A DNA stretch of 64,000 nucleotides from Panorpa germanica (Eukaryota > Arthropoda > Insecta > Mecoptera > Panorpidae). The notes under the pieces are model-generated. The model did no database searches, was not told the origin of the DNA, and worked only from the letters and a program-made list of their open reading frames with translations. The stretch spans positions 6,076,001-6,140,000 of the forward strand of contig OY783221.1 of assembly GCA_963678705.1 (NCBI GenBank), given 5' to 3'. Shown here piece by piece: positions 48,979-61,369 of this stretch (position 1 is its first letter; each line of letters opens with the position of its first letter). A program made the position numbers and the translations under genes.

Positions 48979-49198
48979 TATAATTCAAATCACGATTGTT
49001 CGGCGGCGACTTATACTTAAAAAAGGTTATAAGAGTGGTATAAATCTATAATATGATAATGAATTTTATCTTATTCGTTTCTATATACATTATAGAAAAA
49101 TAAGTGAGTCAGTGCTTTTTTCAGTTATATCGGCAGTTTAAACCCCACAACTTGTTTTACATATGAGTCGCAGGGGATCTCTCATAATTTGAACTATA
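48979..49198. mobile_element. MITE family G, copy 2
   Basis: The ends are TATAATTCAAATCACGATTG and ...ATAATTTGAACTATA. Its interior shares GGTTATAAGAG(C/T)GGTATAAATC and GAATTTTATCTTATTCGTTT with the copy at 7537-7754. The inverted arms diverge near the right end (CAGGGGATCTC). Confidence 0.75.
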
Positions 49199-49513
49199 CA
49201 TTCATATCTTTCTGAGTAATTTTACATGCGTGGGACACTTTCTATTCCATACATTTCAGCTGTATAAAATTAATAAATAAGCACCTGCTAATGATTTTGT
49301 TTTAAGATACATTTCTGAGATGTATATGTATGACCAGGGTATTTTACTTTGACTCTGGTAAGAACTCTTAGGTACAGATATAAAAAGCAACAATCTAGCA
49401 CAGCTTTAAACTACAGTACTTCTCTTAAACCTACATCCTCACTAACTTATGAACTTTAAAATTTACTTCACCTATAAAATTTGTCGTATGAAATTACATA
49501 CATTTATATGTGC

Positions 49514-49516
<3 letters not shown>

Positions 49517-49590
<74 letters not shown>
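49517..49590. repeat. (TA)n microsatellite, about 37 units
   Basis: Uninterrupted TA repeat. The 67-codon frame across it (Ile-Tyr repeats) is an artefact. Confidence 0.97.
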
Positions 49591-49594
<4 letters not shown>

Positions 49595-49842
49595 TATAGT
49601 ATACATATTTGAAAGTATTCTTTCAATAACTTTTGTACATTGTAAAAAGTAATATATTTTTTAAGTATCAGCACTTTAGTAAAAAAGGTTAACCTGTAGC
49701 CAATGATAACAGAATAACACTGGTAAACGTAACTCTAGGAGTAACAGAAACCATAACAAAAATACATTACTTTAGTGTGCTGAATCTAATTTTAAGTTGG
49801 GCACGTGACAGATGTATAAACGTTAAAATGAACAATAAAATT

Positions 49843-49868
49843 TTCTTTCTCTTTCTTTCTTTCTTTCT
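49843..49868. repeat. (TTTC)n microsatellite
   Basis: About six TTTC units. Confidence 0.85.
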
Positions 49869-50006
49869 ATAGCTATTTTATATGTATCACATTTACCAAA
49901 TTTTATTGAAGACATTTTACTACTATGCCTGCCAATTTCAATGGCAATAATAGTTTTCTCTTGCTCTAAAAACTTTCTTACATATATTTTTTAAAATTTT
50001 CTTTAT

Positions 50007-50021
50007 GTATATATATATGTA

Positions 50022-50096
<75 letters not shown>
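50007..50096. repeat. (TA)n microsatellite with two TG/AC interruptions
   Basis: Long TA runs, broken by TGTACT near 50018 and a G near 50061. Confidence 0.95.
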
Positions 50097-50099
<3 letters not shown>

Positions 50100-51509
50100 T
50101 TAGCGTTGGTATCAATATTGATAAGGGAATAGAGTGTCAGTAGAGAGTATAATTTTATAATTGGTTTTAAATGTAGATAACTTCGTAGGGTTATGAAGTT
50201 AAGTTTTCTAAGACAAGAGGGTTGTTTTATTGAACATACCTATATCTAGTAATATATCTAATGTATGTTTAGTTGGTTATGTTTTAATTACAAATATTAA
50301 ACTATGTCTCAGCTATATTAGTCTTTTTAACATTTTAAATAAAGTTGCATTATTAAGAGATCATATAACCTCCTTTTTGGTTTGTGTTTCATAAGAAATC
50401 GTTTTCCTTACTAATCCTAAAAGAAAATAAAAATCATTTTAAGTTTTAGATAATATTCAGTTAAGATTTTTCTTTATTTAGATAATATTTTTTTATTAAC
50501 CTTACTACTTTTGAAGGAATAGTAGTTTACAAATAGTTTAAAAGTAATAGTAATTTTAATTAGAAAATTCAGAAATCTGACTAATTGAAATCACAACATG
50601 GACCATTAAATATAAAATAAACTACTCAACGCATACATAAATAATATTGCGGGAAATGTAGTAAAATAGGGTTCTTTTATAATATCCACATTATTCTTAC
50701 TATTTACATATTATATATATATAGTTTTTTAACATTACAATAATTTTCAATCTGCTGCATAAATCAAAAGTCGTAATAAGTTAAATTACAATGTTACACT
50801 TGTTTTAACAGCCAGGTGCAAACGTTGAAATACATGTACGAGCGAGCACTGGTATCTATTAAAACAAACAATACCGTATTTATTTAACTCAGCAAATATA
50901 AATTTAAGTGCTAGCAGTTCCAATTGTTTTAGAGTTTATAGTTAAACGTTAAAATTAGGGACCGATATAAATGAGATTTCAAAAAGGTGACTTTTCATTA
51001 AATGCTGACTTTAATAACCACCCCTTATCGTTTCCAACCCCTTAACACCCCCTCTCTCCTGATACCGCCCCCATGTTAGCTTTATCTGTCTATATTACAC
51101 AATAAAAACTTTATTACTGTATGTAAAAAATTTATTTGGTTCAAGCACAATACAAAACGAAAAAGGAAATACAACAATAAAAAATATAAAAACTAAAAAG
51201 ATATGAGGACTGATTTTGTGATATATTACTCACGTGTGTCTATAGCGAGGGTGGGGTGGAAGAGGGAGGCGAAAGAGTTATAGGGAATGAAAGTTTTCTT
51301 AAAATCAATATGGTATTCAACAGTGCATGAGTACTGAAAATTTTACTGATCCATTAATTTTTTTTATACCATTTCGAATAAAATAGGTATTTTGATACAA
51401 AATCACTGTGTTTTTGTTTCATTTGTTTCGGTAATATGCTTGTGTGTATCTATATTTGTATTTTGGGGTGGAACAGTTCAATATATCTAGACTCTAAATC
51501 ACACAAATT
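50097..51509. other. Intergenic DNA, nothing identified
   Basis: AT-rich. A C-rich stretch at 51018-51075 and a G-rich stretch at 51245-51285 face each other across about 170 bp but do not pair as a clear inverted repeat. Confidence 0.45.
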
Positions 51510-51541
51510 ATATCACATCACTCAATAAGTTGGTATGGTGA
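51510..51541 (+). mobile_element. Mariner-like MITE end (family E), single terminus
   Basis: TATCACATCACTCAATAAGTTGGTATGGTGACA matches the left arm at 34683. No inverted partner was found downstream. Confidence 0.55.
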
Positions 51542-53554
51542 CAAATAGTTGGCGCCACTATCGACAAATCCAAATGATTTTTAGATTGTACCATCTTTTA
51601 AACGTTAAATGTTAAAATGTTATCCCTGATAGAAGTTTCTATTTCAGCCTCCAGGCAATTTCAGTAACTTTAGTTTCGTTTTAATTCAAGAAATATAGTT
51701 TGGTATATTTTTAATTGAGTGTTTTTATTAATTTAGAATGTAAACTTAGAATTATAAATTTAGAACAAAAATTTTATAAAGCTTGTGATGCATAATTGTG
51801 AAATGTTACTTATAAAACTAATACAAGTATATTAGTAAAAGATTTTTGCATTCATTTAATAATAATGCAACGAAATTTTGTTATTTTTCGGTATATAACA
51901 AAACGTAACGTTCGGTAAAAAATATTACCTTAAATAATACAACAGTTTATGTTTTAAGTTTAGACGGTAACCAACTAACTTTACACGGATTGAATCTTAA
52001 AAGAATTACATACGATTATATTCCAATTATTCAAACTTATAATTTATGTGCATGTTAACTTTTAATATTGAATTTTTTATTGTATTTGTGTACTTTCACA
52101 GGCGACATATACTTCAAAGCTCCCACTAATAATTTGTTTGCTAGAATATTAAGTTCGTGAATCATGCAACGAATACAAACAAACAGAAGTAATGCACGAT
52201 TCTTAATCATTTTATATGTCACAAGCTATAAAATAAATCTGAAAAACTGGACATGAAAAGCGCTTTGAGTCAGTTGACTTGTGCTAATAATATTTAATTG
52301 AGTTATAGTCAGAAAAAGTAATGTATGCTTTGTTTGTATAATGTTAAAATCTAATTAAAAATGAAAGCATTGAATATGCAAATTGCACTGAAAATTAAAA
52401 TATTACGTGTTTTATATATAAGACTGTATACGAGATTTCTTCCATTATTAAAGTCAACAATTAAACTAGTGGTTAAATAATTAGTACGAAGTACCGCTAT
52501 TATCAAATCAATAACTGAATATCCTCTACGTAGCCAAAGTAGTTAGGTCGTCGACTGTAACACTCGTCAACTGCTATACCATGTTGAACTCACTAGTTCT
52601 CGTTCAAACTGGTAGGTTAAACACAATTTGGATTAGTGATTGTCGGCACTAGTCGGTTAGATTGTGATTCTGATGAGGGTATATCCGATGGCATTGCATC
52701 CCTCGTGCCAATGGTGAACAGTGTTCGGTTCACTTCCATACTTCATTTCCCTTCCGGACGACTACACTTCCCCATACCCCAGTTCTTACCTTAAGTGCCT
52801 GCTCCTCGTACATATGCAGATGTAATTTCAGCTTAAACTTCGCGAGTTTTGGTCTATAAAGACTGGCATCGCACACCTCTAGGAGTAGAGGAAACATCAA
52901 CCATGATTTACTGCACACAGTGTAGTGTATAACTCGTACTCCTACTGTAACACTCACTTATGCTTGGGTCCGGGTTCGATTTCTGCAAATGGAATAAATT
53001 TATTTCATGCCTGGCATCACTATATGTTAAACAATTTAAGAATAAACAAATATACTACCATCCCCTCTTGTTGAAAGACTATAGAATCTTATTATGTATT
53101 TCATGTTTTGAAACATTTAATATTTTGAAGAGAAAAAGCTACATATACCATTTTAGCACCAAGCAGATACAGATATATTGTGATAGATTATTAAATTGCT
53201 CCAGTTTTTAAGAAAATTTTGTTTTCCTGTCTAGCGATCCAATTTTTCATAAATTTCGCTTAAATTTTTGCTATAATTGCATTGAATTACTTTTATAAAT
53301 TGTTCTAAAACTTTTGTTAATTAAAAATGTTTAACTTTAATGGATTTATTTAAATAGTTTTATTATTAAATAATTTAAAACTAAAAGTGAAAACCCTTTT
53401 TGACCCTTTTGAATTCATAACCTTTTGACATACAAAGTGAACAGAAGCTGTGAACTTAATCGACACTCTACCAAACCGTAAACAAAATAGAATTTGCAAA
53501 CGAAACAATTTAAACGATGCTGAACGTAGAATACTGGATACATTGGGTGGAATC
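51542..53554. other. Mostly intergenic, with a GC-richer block at 52680-52990
   Basis: The block contains a 75-codon - strand frame (52730-52957) with no recognised domain. A GGGTTCGATTTC at 52972-52983 resembles a tRNA B box, but no convincing A box or fold precedes it, so a tRNA-derived SINE is only a possibility. The rest is AT-rich. Confidence 0.35.
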
Positions 53555-53692
53555 AAGGGCGTCCGGAGAGGAGGGGTCACCGATGAAATACAAATTTATA
53601 ATGGATTACTGGATAAAATAGATGCTGAAATTATACTTATACAAATTCACATTTTGCTTGTTCTACTAGATTCTTTTTAACGGACGCTCATG
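53555..53692. mobile_element. Short MITE family F, copy 2
   Basis: The left end AAGGGCGTCCGGAGAGG and right end AACGGACGCTCATGG (CCATGAGCGTCCGTT inverted) are imperfect terminal repeats. Spacing and the T-rich pre-terminal stretch equal copy 1 at 47633. Two 76-codon frames overlap its left half and interior on opposite strands (53450-53680, 53350-53580) and are likely shadows. Confidence 0.55.
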
Positions 53693-54660
53693 GAAAGAAC
53701 TACAAAGGACTATATGCTACACAAGATGCTTTGGAATTCACAATGACACACATGGCGTGCATATATTGACCCGAATGTTATTCTACACGGGCAATATGTC
53801 ACAAACGATTTATTCAATCCTATGGTTTGAGGATATAGCAGCCTTCTATCGCAATAATCTTTAACTTTCTATTTTAATGGCCCATGTCATTAGATCAATA
53901 TTAGGTTGTACTCCATTTCTTTTGTAGATATTTCAAAATCTTATTCAATGATAGATTTTTAATGTGCAAAAGATTGCAGTTTTTTCAAATGAGCTACTTT
54001 GATTTCATTCTTAAAATCTTTACCTTTTCGTTTACGAAACAGTAATTTTTATGAAGTAATTTTATTGAACGAAGAAAGTAAATATCCATTACCATCTTAA
54101 TTTTTTTCTAAAACTATACAGGCTAGAGGAAAATGTCAAAATACAATTATTAATTTCAAATTTGCAAAATAAAAATAACAAAAATTTCCAAAATTGTTCA
54201 AGCGATGCAGTTCAATATCTTTAAGCAATTTTTTAGGACTGAAATTACTTAAAAAGAACTAATTTTCCAGCTTTTCCGCCGATTTACAGTATATTTAAGT
54301 GATTTAAAGACACATTTGTTAAATTAAATCATTCAAATTGTCTTAAAGAATAATTGAAAGTTAAATGCTCTTCTGGTCATTTTAAGCATAGTTTCACTTG
54401 TCAATAATTTACACATTATTTTACAGAAAAATAATGTGCTTAATTTTAGTTTTGCTTTATTTACCTATATATATTTTTTTCATCTTGCTGTTTTGCGGCG
54501 CTTTCAACTACTAGGTAGCCAATATATTCGCCAATTAGTATCCTGTTACAACTTGTATATATTGCCCGTCTTAATGAAAAACTGCTTTAATGTCTTTTTT
54601 TATTTTTCTCCGAATAGCTTCATATATTTTGCCAAATATCACAAGATGTTTTATTATTAT

Positions 54661-55570
54661 TTTTTTTTATTTATTTGCCTCGACTTTTATTCGTCATAGC
54701 CACCATCAAACATTTTTTTACATATTTTACATTTTATAATTCTATTTTACAAATTTCTAAATATTTAAATAATTCTCTAATTAATTTTGAATCACTTAAC
54801 AAAAACTTAGTATTAACAGGAAAAGTTTAAACCACATCTAATATTTCACTATTGAATTTTGATCTTTCTAAACTATAATTTATGCATTCAAATATATTAT
54901 CCATAGTTCCTTCTTCACCACATTGACATCTATCGTCGGATTTAATATTAATTTTGTACAGGTGAGCTGGAGTTTTACAATGATTACTTTTGATTCTGAT
55001 TATATGCTAGTTGATTTAATTTTGCGGAACTCATTTCTAAACCATCTTTTCTTACTTAAATTTGGATGTAACATATAATAATCTCTTCCTTTTAACTGAC
55101 TTTTGTTAATGAAATCTTGGTTTCTCAAATTGAAGTTTAATTTTTTGATTATATTAAAAATTTCATTTGAAGGTAATCTCAATTTCCAAATATATTGCTT
55201 CCTTTGCTAATTTGTCGGCAATTTCATTTCCTCTTATTCCACAATGTCCCGGTATCTACATAAATTTTATGGTATTATTTTTATTTATTATATTGACATA
55301 CAGCTCCTTAATTCTGCATGTCATTATTTGATTTGTAATCATTAGAATTTAAATTTTTTAAAACACTTAAAGAATCCGTTATTATTATAATTTTATTATT
55401 GTTATAATTTTATATTGCTAATTTTTCTCCAGTATAAGAGTGTTTTATTATTAATTAGCGGTTATATACATTGCATTGTGATGGGGGTTCTTTCTTCAAT
55501 AGATGTTCTTATATTATGATGATATGTCCAATTCCTAATCCCATCAGTGCTTTCTCGAATATACTGTCTC
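54661..55570 (-). pseudogene. Non-LTR retrotransposon with RNase H remnant, copy 3
   Basis: The longest of the three related - strand fragments. Reading 5' to 3' on the - strand: an S-Y-T-G-E-K-L-A-I segment; I-T-D-S-L-S-V-L-K-N-L (an RNase H Asp motif); I-P-G-H-C-G-I-R-G-N-E-I-A-D-K-L-A-K-E-A (RNase H His/Asp motif) preceded by TAG where Trp is usual; then the basic linker frame at 55182-55000; then the Cys motif C-Q-C-G-E-E-G-T-M-D; then 3' UTR with GATGGTGGCTATGACG and an A-rich tail. This order is that of I/Jockey-group elements with an RNase H. Multiple stops and frame changes show it is dead. The RT is not in the window. Confidence 0.8.
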
Positions 55571-57162
55571 AGATAATTATATTTAAATGATGTAGTTTTA
55601 ATCGACTATTTTAATTATTTTTATGAAAATAAAAAGCCTAAATTATATATTAAACAAATTTACGAACAAAATACATTAAGAAATTTTACGTTTAAGTTTA
55701 TAATTTATCATTAAAACTTTCTTTTAGACGTTAATGAACAGCTCAAAAGACTGCTTTTATTCTTCAAGGCCATTTGAATAATAAGTCTCGCTTTATGTAT
55801 TTTATACCCAATAAAAAATGTTAATTTTTTTGTCAATTGAAGTTAAAATGTTTTATAACACTTTTAGTGTAATCGCACACTGGGAATATGACTGTTTTCT
55901 TTTTGAAGTAGTACCTTTCGATATTTTATCGTACAGCCAGAGGGGGTGGAGAGGGAGAAGGGGAGAGTTTAGTTGTTCTGAAAAGAGCGAGATGGCAGAC
56001 ATGTTACACGTTCTAACGTGAGAACTTTGATGAGGTGTCGTAGTGAAGTATTTACAAATTTAGAATTACATACGTAATTTCATGCAGATTTATTTCGCAA
56101 CAAATTGTTTAAGACAGTTTTATTTCAAGTCTGCGCACGTCATGAAACAATCTAGTCTTATATTATCCAGTGTACAGCCACCCTTACAGAAATCATAAAG
56201 CAAAATGTCATAACAGATTACCAACCCTTATTTTCAATGAGTTGTAATCGACATTTTATAAATCATTATCCAGCAAAGTAATCAAAACTTTTTCTTCTTT
56301 TTTTCGTTAAAGTTTTCCGTTAGCAACAAATTGTTTATAGTCACCCTATTGAAAGCTTAATACATCCGATACACGAATTTCATAAAATACGTTAATGATG
56401 ATGGTTTCTGATTGGTTGTTTTCATTTGTTGTTACAAAGAATCACGTGTTGTACTGAAATGAGTTTGTGTTTCATGGGATTGAACGACTCGACGCGACTC
56501 GTATCGTTCTATCCCGTCGAATCATCATGACTCATGGAAGTGTATTGTGTTTGAAATCACGCGATGATCATTATATGTCAGTCTGATAAGTTTATGTGTG
56601 ACTTATGAATGTCGAATCCATTAAGAGAATAGAGATAGGGTAAAGGTTGCAGTAAAATTAGTTTTTTTATTAAAAATCAATAGATTAATTCAATACATAT
56701 TGTTAGGGAATGTAGGGTTACTCAAAAGTCGACATAATAATACTACTGCAATGTACAATTTATCGTGGAAAAGGTCAAGTATTAGTTTTTTTGTACATTT
56801 ATATATTGACGCTAATACCCAGATAGAAAATTGTCTCGCAGTGCCGTTTCAAGCTTGCTAACTCGCTGCAATCTAATTCTAAGGTTCTTGTTATGATATA
56901 AAATTTGTTACTTTGTATATAGAAATTGTAACACAATACACAAGGTTCAATTTGCTAGCGTACTGCAAGCATTACATTTCTACCTAGTTTCTTTCAAATA
57001 TACCGAGGTTAGTTCGTTCTGAGCCAATTGTTATTTTTAAAAACAATAACATTTCGAACAGTTTTTAACAGTCTTTTTAGGCAATTTGACTCACCCATAA
57101 AATAATAGAATTATGATTTAATATTTAGTAACATTAGAATTGGGATATTTGAAAAAATAATT
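55571..57162. other. Intergenic DNA, nothing identified
   Basis: AT-rich. A G-rich patch near 55940-55965 and CGACTCGACGCGACTCG near 56485-56501 are locally unusual but not interpretable. Confidence 0.45.
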
Positions 57163-57300
57163 ATAGCCTAAATTACGAGAGTTCTGATGACTCATGCTTA
57201 AAAAACCCTTTTAAAAGCCGTATAAATCTGCAATGAATTCGTACATTTTGAGATAGTGCTTTTTCACAACTTTTGTACAACCTGTTTTAAGCATCACTAG
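57163..57300. mobile_element. MITE family G, truncated relative
   Basis: ATAGCCTAAATTACGAGAGTTCTG resembles the family G terminus. Interior words (GTATAAATCTGCAATGAATT, AGTGCTTTTTC, CAACCTGTTTTAAG) follow in the right order, but the right terminus is missing. Confidence 0.5.
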
Positions 57301-58137
57301 CATATCTAATAAATTGATCATAAAATAAATGCAAAAGACATTAAAAATGTCTTACTAATATATTTATTTAGTATTCACATTACTCTTTTTAGTTTTAATT
57401 TAAGGTTTTAAGTTTAAATGTAATTTTGAACTTGTAAAATCATGCAATATACATTATTTTGTAATAATTACTATCTTTAGGTAATATAAATTATTGCATT
57501 TAATATAATTAATTTTATTTCTTTATATTTCACAAATTGAACTTACATTTTAGATTAAAACGTAAGATTAACACTTAACTCAGTGAGTGAAAATGGGACT
57601 TTATACAATCTTGCATAAAAAGCTTCATTATTTTAAGAAATCATAAATTTATGTCGAAAGCTAACTTTTTTTATGTAACTTACATTTTATTACCTGAAAA
57701 ATACTATGTAAATAGTAAAATGTGTTCAGCGGGTATATATCTATATATCTGCAATACATATTTGTATGCGTACATACGGTTGTATGTTTCCGGAAGCAGT
57801 AGTTAATATCTACTTAAGATCGCTGACCGAGAAATAACTATGCATACAAAAGAGACACAGTGTAAAATAGTTTTGTATTTGTTCTAAGTTACTTCCGGAA
57901 TTCATAACGTATTGAATGTACTTTATACTATTACGTAGTTGTATTGCCTTTAGCGATAGCGCTGCAGTCTAGCGGAGGTTTCATGCAATTAACAACTAGT
58001 TACATTGCCATTTAATTATGTAGGAATCCTTCTAACCTCGTTATTTTGTTGGCCTTGTTGGAAACGTCGCGTTTACAAATTACGAAAATGTTTATGAGTT
58101 AAGAAAATTACATAACAATATATATACCTACATATAT
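57301..58137. other. Intergenic DNA, nothing identified
   Basis: AT-rich, no supported feature. Confidence 0.45.
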
Positions 58138-59050
58138 CATCCTATATTATAATGTTCCAAGTGTATGTTTACGTGATTCGTAATTATCTATTTCGTAGAC
58201 AAAGAATTCAAAGACTTTTAGCGTCCTCGGATTGTTCCCTGAATTATTTAAGTTGTAGTTCAAATTTGTTTAACACTTTAACAATAAATTTAGTGTCCTC
58301 GTCTACCCTTTCTAATAAATAGTGGGCATGCACCTCCCTGATGCAGGAGCACACCCCTAAAAGTATTTCTGTCTTCTAATCATTAAGGCTTTATTATAAA
58401 CTTTTTGGCGTATATGATTTGAATTCAATAAAATAATTCGTAATTACATTTCATATTTAACTCTATTTTTAAATTGAAATAATAAACTCGCTCAATAATA
58501 AATTGACTAAAAAAATATATTTTTTTTATCAAAATAAAAAATATTTTCAATTTATGCGTTATTTGACCAACTTTTTTTCAAAATTTGAGATTATTATTTT
58601 CGATTCGGAAATAAGTTACCAAGATACCCACGTGCCTCCAAATAAAATTATTAAAGAAAATTATTCTAGAATCCAGAATATGAACTTTCTGCAAAGTTCC
58701 CTACCGGGCCCCTGAATTTCTTCAACCCCCCCCCCCCCCTCTTTTGAATTTTTAATTTTTCAGAAATGTCAGCATTGAATACCTTAATACACATGCAAAA
58801 TTTCAACTTTCTATCTTTTACTAATTAAAAGTATTACAGCAAAAAAGGCTCACTTTTTTCCAGTTTTTCCAAAATTACGGGTTTCCAGAAAATTCAGGGA
58901 AAAATCCAGGGACGCCAAAAGAATTTTTTTCTCTACGAAATTGTAAATTTTCAAAAACATTGATAGAGCCGTTTTCGAGCTACCATACAAAATTCAGTAT
59001 CAAACATATAAGAATATAAACATACTCTTGGAACATTATAATATAGGATG
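58138..59050. repeat. Repeat family D, copy 3, with inverted ends
   Basis: ATCCTATATTATAATGTTCC at 58139 and the mirror ...GGAACATTATAATATAGGAT ending 59050 form an inverted pair of about 32 bp (also AGTGTATGTTTA / TAAACATACTCT). The interior at 58440-58500 and 58910-59048 matches the family D copy at 2118-2430. A C14 run is at 58726-58739. Either D elements have terminal inverted repeats, or two opposite copies abut. The 70-codon frame at 58503 is AT-rich and unremarkable. Confidence 0.65.
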
Positions 59051-59837
59051 GACTCAGCATCGAAAATAAGTCAATATTACATAAAATAAATAAATGAAAT
59101 ATAACATCCATTGTAATTTTTGTATAAATATTAGTAATACTTTAATTTTGGTATTTTCTTTCAAACGTTATTCACTATGTGAAAAAAATATCTTTAGAAA
59201 AATTATCTATGGTACATTTTAGTATGTACCACCATTTCTCGGAACGAAAACAAGAACATACAAAAAACGAGAACAATTTCCATTAAAACAAAGAATAAAA
59301 TTAGAATGTGACCCTATTTTAAAAGGGCATTACCGATGTCTGCAATTAACACTTTACTACATGTTTTTTCACTCGTTTCGTTTTGTTTTTTGTGTTTTTG
59401 TGTTTTTTTCTCTCTTCATGGGATATAAAGTTACAGAACTCAAATATCATCTATTATCATCGTTGATTTATAAATTTTAGGTCTGTCGAATGTGTGCTTC
59501 AAAACACCTTTAGCTAACGTAAGGTCGTTGTTCCAGTGGACGACGGCCTATATATAGCAGGAGTCGGTAACATAAAGCACACGTGTGCTATAAACATTTT
59601 ATTTTAATTGGTTATTGGTTTGCAAGCAATTTACATTTTTCTTTTATTTAACTTCAGGTTATTTGTTATGCTAAGCGTTCTATAACTGACGACCTTCTAT
59701 ATTATTTATAAGTTCAATGATTAAAATCATCTAAGTCAAATAATATTCTGGTAACTCTGAGACTATTTGCTAAATTTGCATGTATTTATTACGAGCCTAT
59801 AAAAAATGCAAACACCCATAACGTATTTAGAAATAAC
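59051..59837. other. Intergenic DNA, nothing identified
   Basis: AT-rich, with GT/T-rich runs near 59380-59410. No gene or repeat assigned. Confidence 0.45.
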
Positions 59838-60178
59838 GTATTTTTTAGGGCTCGATTTTTCAGTTGTTATTTTTTTTTTGTACAGTTTTTATTTTAATAA
59901 ATATCTAAATACTAGTAAAGTACTGTAAAGGTTCTGTGTTGAATATGCTATCTCTTTTACGCTCTGTTGTATAAAAGAGATACCAACTTAGCGAACGTGA
60001 TGTGATATGTCTTGGAATGTTCTATAACGTTGAATCCCTTTAATAATTAAAGCGACAAAATGACTTTTATAATTGGTAATATATCCTAACATATAAGGAG
60101 TTATTAAAAAATAGTTGGACATTTGAGATGGTACATCTGGTAACCAACTTAATCAATATAGGAATTGGACACAAGCCC
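59838..60178. mobile_element. Family A transposon, copy 3 (diverged, shortened)
   Basis: The right end GGACACAAGCCC (60167-60178) and subterminal TTGAATCCCTTTAATAATTAAAG are well kept. The left end is decayed (TATTTTTTAGGGCTCGATTTTTCAGTTG) and much of the middle is deleted. AT follows at 60179-60180. Confidence 0.7.
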
Positions 60179-60182
60179 ATTC

Positions 60183-60266
60183 CCATCCGAATACTTGAAT
60201 AAATTATTGAATGTAGTTCTTGGATGAGTGACCACCAGGGAATGCTACGTATTGTTTGCATAGCTG
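60183..60266 (+). pseudogene. 5S rRNA-derived sequence (3' two-thirds), diverged
   Basis: AGTTCTTGGATGAGTGACCACC and AGGGAATGCTACGTATTGTTTGC resemble the 3' half of animal 5S rRNA (AGTACTTGGATGGGTGACC, GGGAA). The preceding ATCCGAATACTTGAATAAATT can be aligned to the TCCGATCACCGAAGTTAAGC part, which includes the internal pol III control region. The first third is absent and the sequence is well diverged, so this is a pseudogene or a 5S-derived SINE head. It abuts the family A end on its left. Confidence 0.5.
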
Positions 60267-60306
60267 TTACAATCATTCAAACAATTATAAAAAAAATGTT
60301 TAAGTC

Positions 60307-60540
60307 ATGGTAAATGTTGCAACCCCCTGTGATAGGCATCAGCTGGCTTCTGTATCGGCGGACCAAAGGACCAGTGGACTTACCCCTAAACAAGAGCTTT
60401 TGGCTGTTGTGCCACAGACCTGGAACGTGCTTGAATTACCTGACTCTAACGTCCGCACCCACGGGAACTCAATGGAACAGGAAACTGGGATGACCGTATT
60501 GCGCCGCATTCACGTAATAGGAAGGTACACTCAGTATTAA
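60307..60540 (+). CDS. GC-richer open frame of unknown nature (77 codons)
   Basis: From an ATG at 60307 to TAA 60538-60540, markedly less AT-rich than its surroundings. The translation (M-V-N-V-A-T-P-C-D-R-H-Q-L, later M-E-Q-E-T-G-M-T-V-L-R-R-I-H-V-I-G-R) has balanced composition but no motif, signal peptide or membrane segment that I recognise. It lies 40 bp after the 5S-derived sequence. It could be an unplaced exon, a recent insertion or the body of a SINE-like element. Low confidence as a real gene. Confidence 0.25.
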   Translation: MVNVATPCDRHQLASVSADQRTSGLTPKQELLAVVPQTWNVLELPDSNVRTHGNSMEQETGMTVLRRIHVIGRYTQY

Positions 60541-61369
60541 AATGGTTAGAAATATAACGGTATAAAAATAATCATATAGAATTTAATGAATTATTCACTT
60601 TGGGAGTGTACATTTTTTTTTTGTTAGTTAATTTTGAGTAGAATTTAATTATATATTTTTTTGTTTATCCTTAAATCTAATTTAAATGTAAACAAATGTA
60701 ATTAAACAACGTTCTCTTCATGAAAATATGTTTCGTCTTGAATAATGAAGAATAATGACTACAATTTGTATAAACATATATCTAAATATGTATAAAAAAT
60801 TTGATTTTATCAAAATGTTTTTGTTAAATTGAGTTTATGTATAACCAGCGCCTAATTGTTGTGAGGTTCATATGAAAGAGAAATCAAGATAAAGTGTCTG
60901 TAAATATGATGGACATTAAAATGAAAGATTAAAATGTTACGTATGTCCGTATACTAATACCTACGCCGCTCTACTTACCAAAAATTTCAAAAAATAGTAC
61001 TCCAAATAAACTCTACTGTTATTTCTGTACTCTACTGTTATATATTTGTTTGTTACCTGTAAAGTATAAAAAGAGTCTCTTTTTTAACGTAACTGACTGT
61101 ATTTTATTTTTAAATTCAGAATCATTCTAATTTCGAGCTTTACAGAGACATCAATTCTAAATTCAATTTTATATTTTTATTCTAAATTAATAATTCTAAG
61201 GTTGTATTCTAAGTTAGAAGATTTCGCGTTTGATTCAATTTTTATTTTTATTTAATAAATAGTTTGTACCATTTGTTTTAATTCATTCAACTATAAAAAA
61301 CCTCTTTTGGGTATTGTAAAAAAAATAACTATCAACAACAACAATTTATGAAATTTGGTTCTTCTTTAG
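60541..61369. other. Intergenic DNA, nothing identified
   Basis: AT-rich, no supported feature. Confidence 0.45.

Noticed and set aside
49449-49652. 67-codon frame with Ile-Tyr repeats
   Set aside because: Produced by reading through a TA microsatellite.
52890-53000. Possible tRNA-derived SINE (GGGTTCGATTTC B-box-like at 52972)
   Set aside because: No credible A box, no cloverleaf and no second copy in the window.
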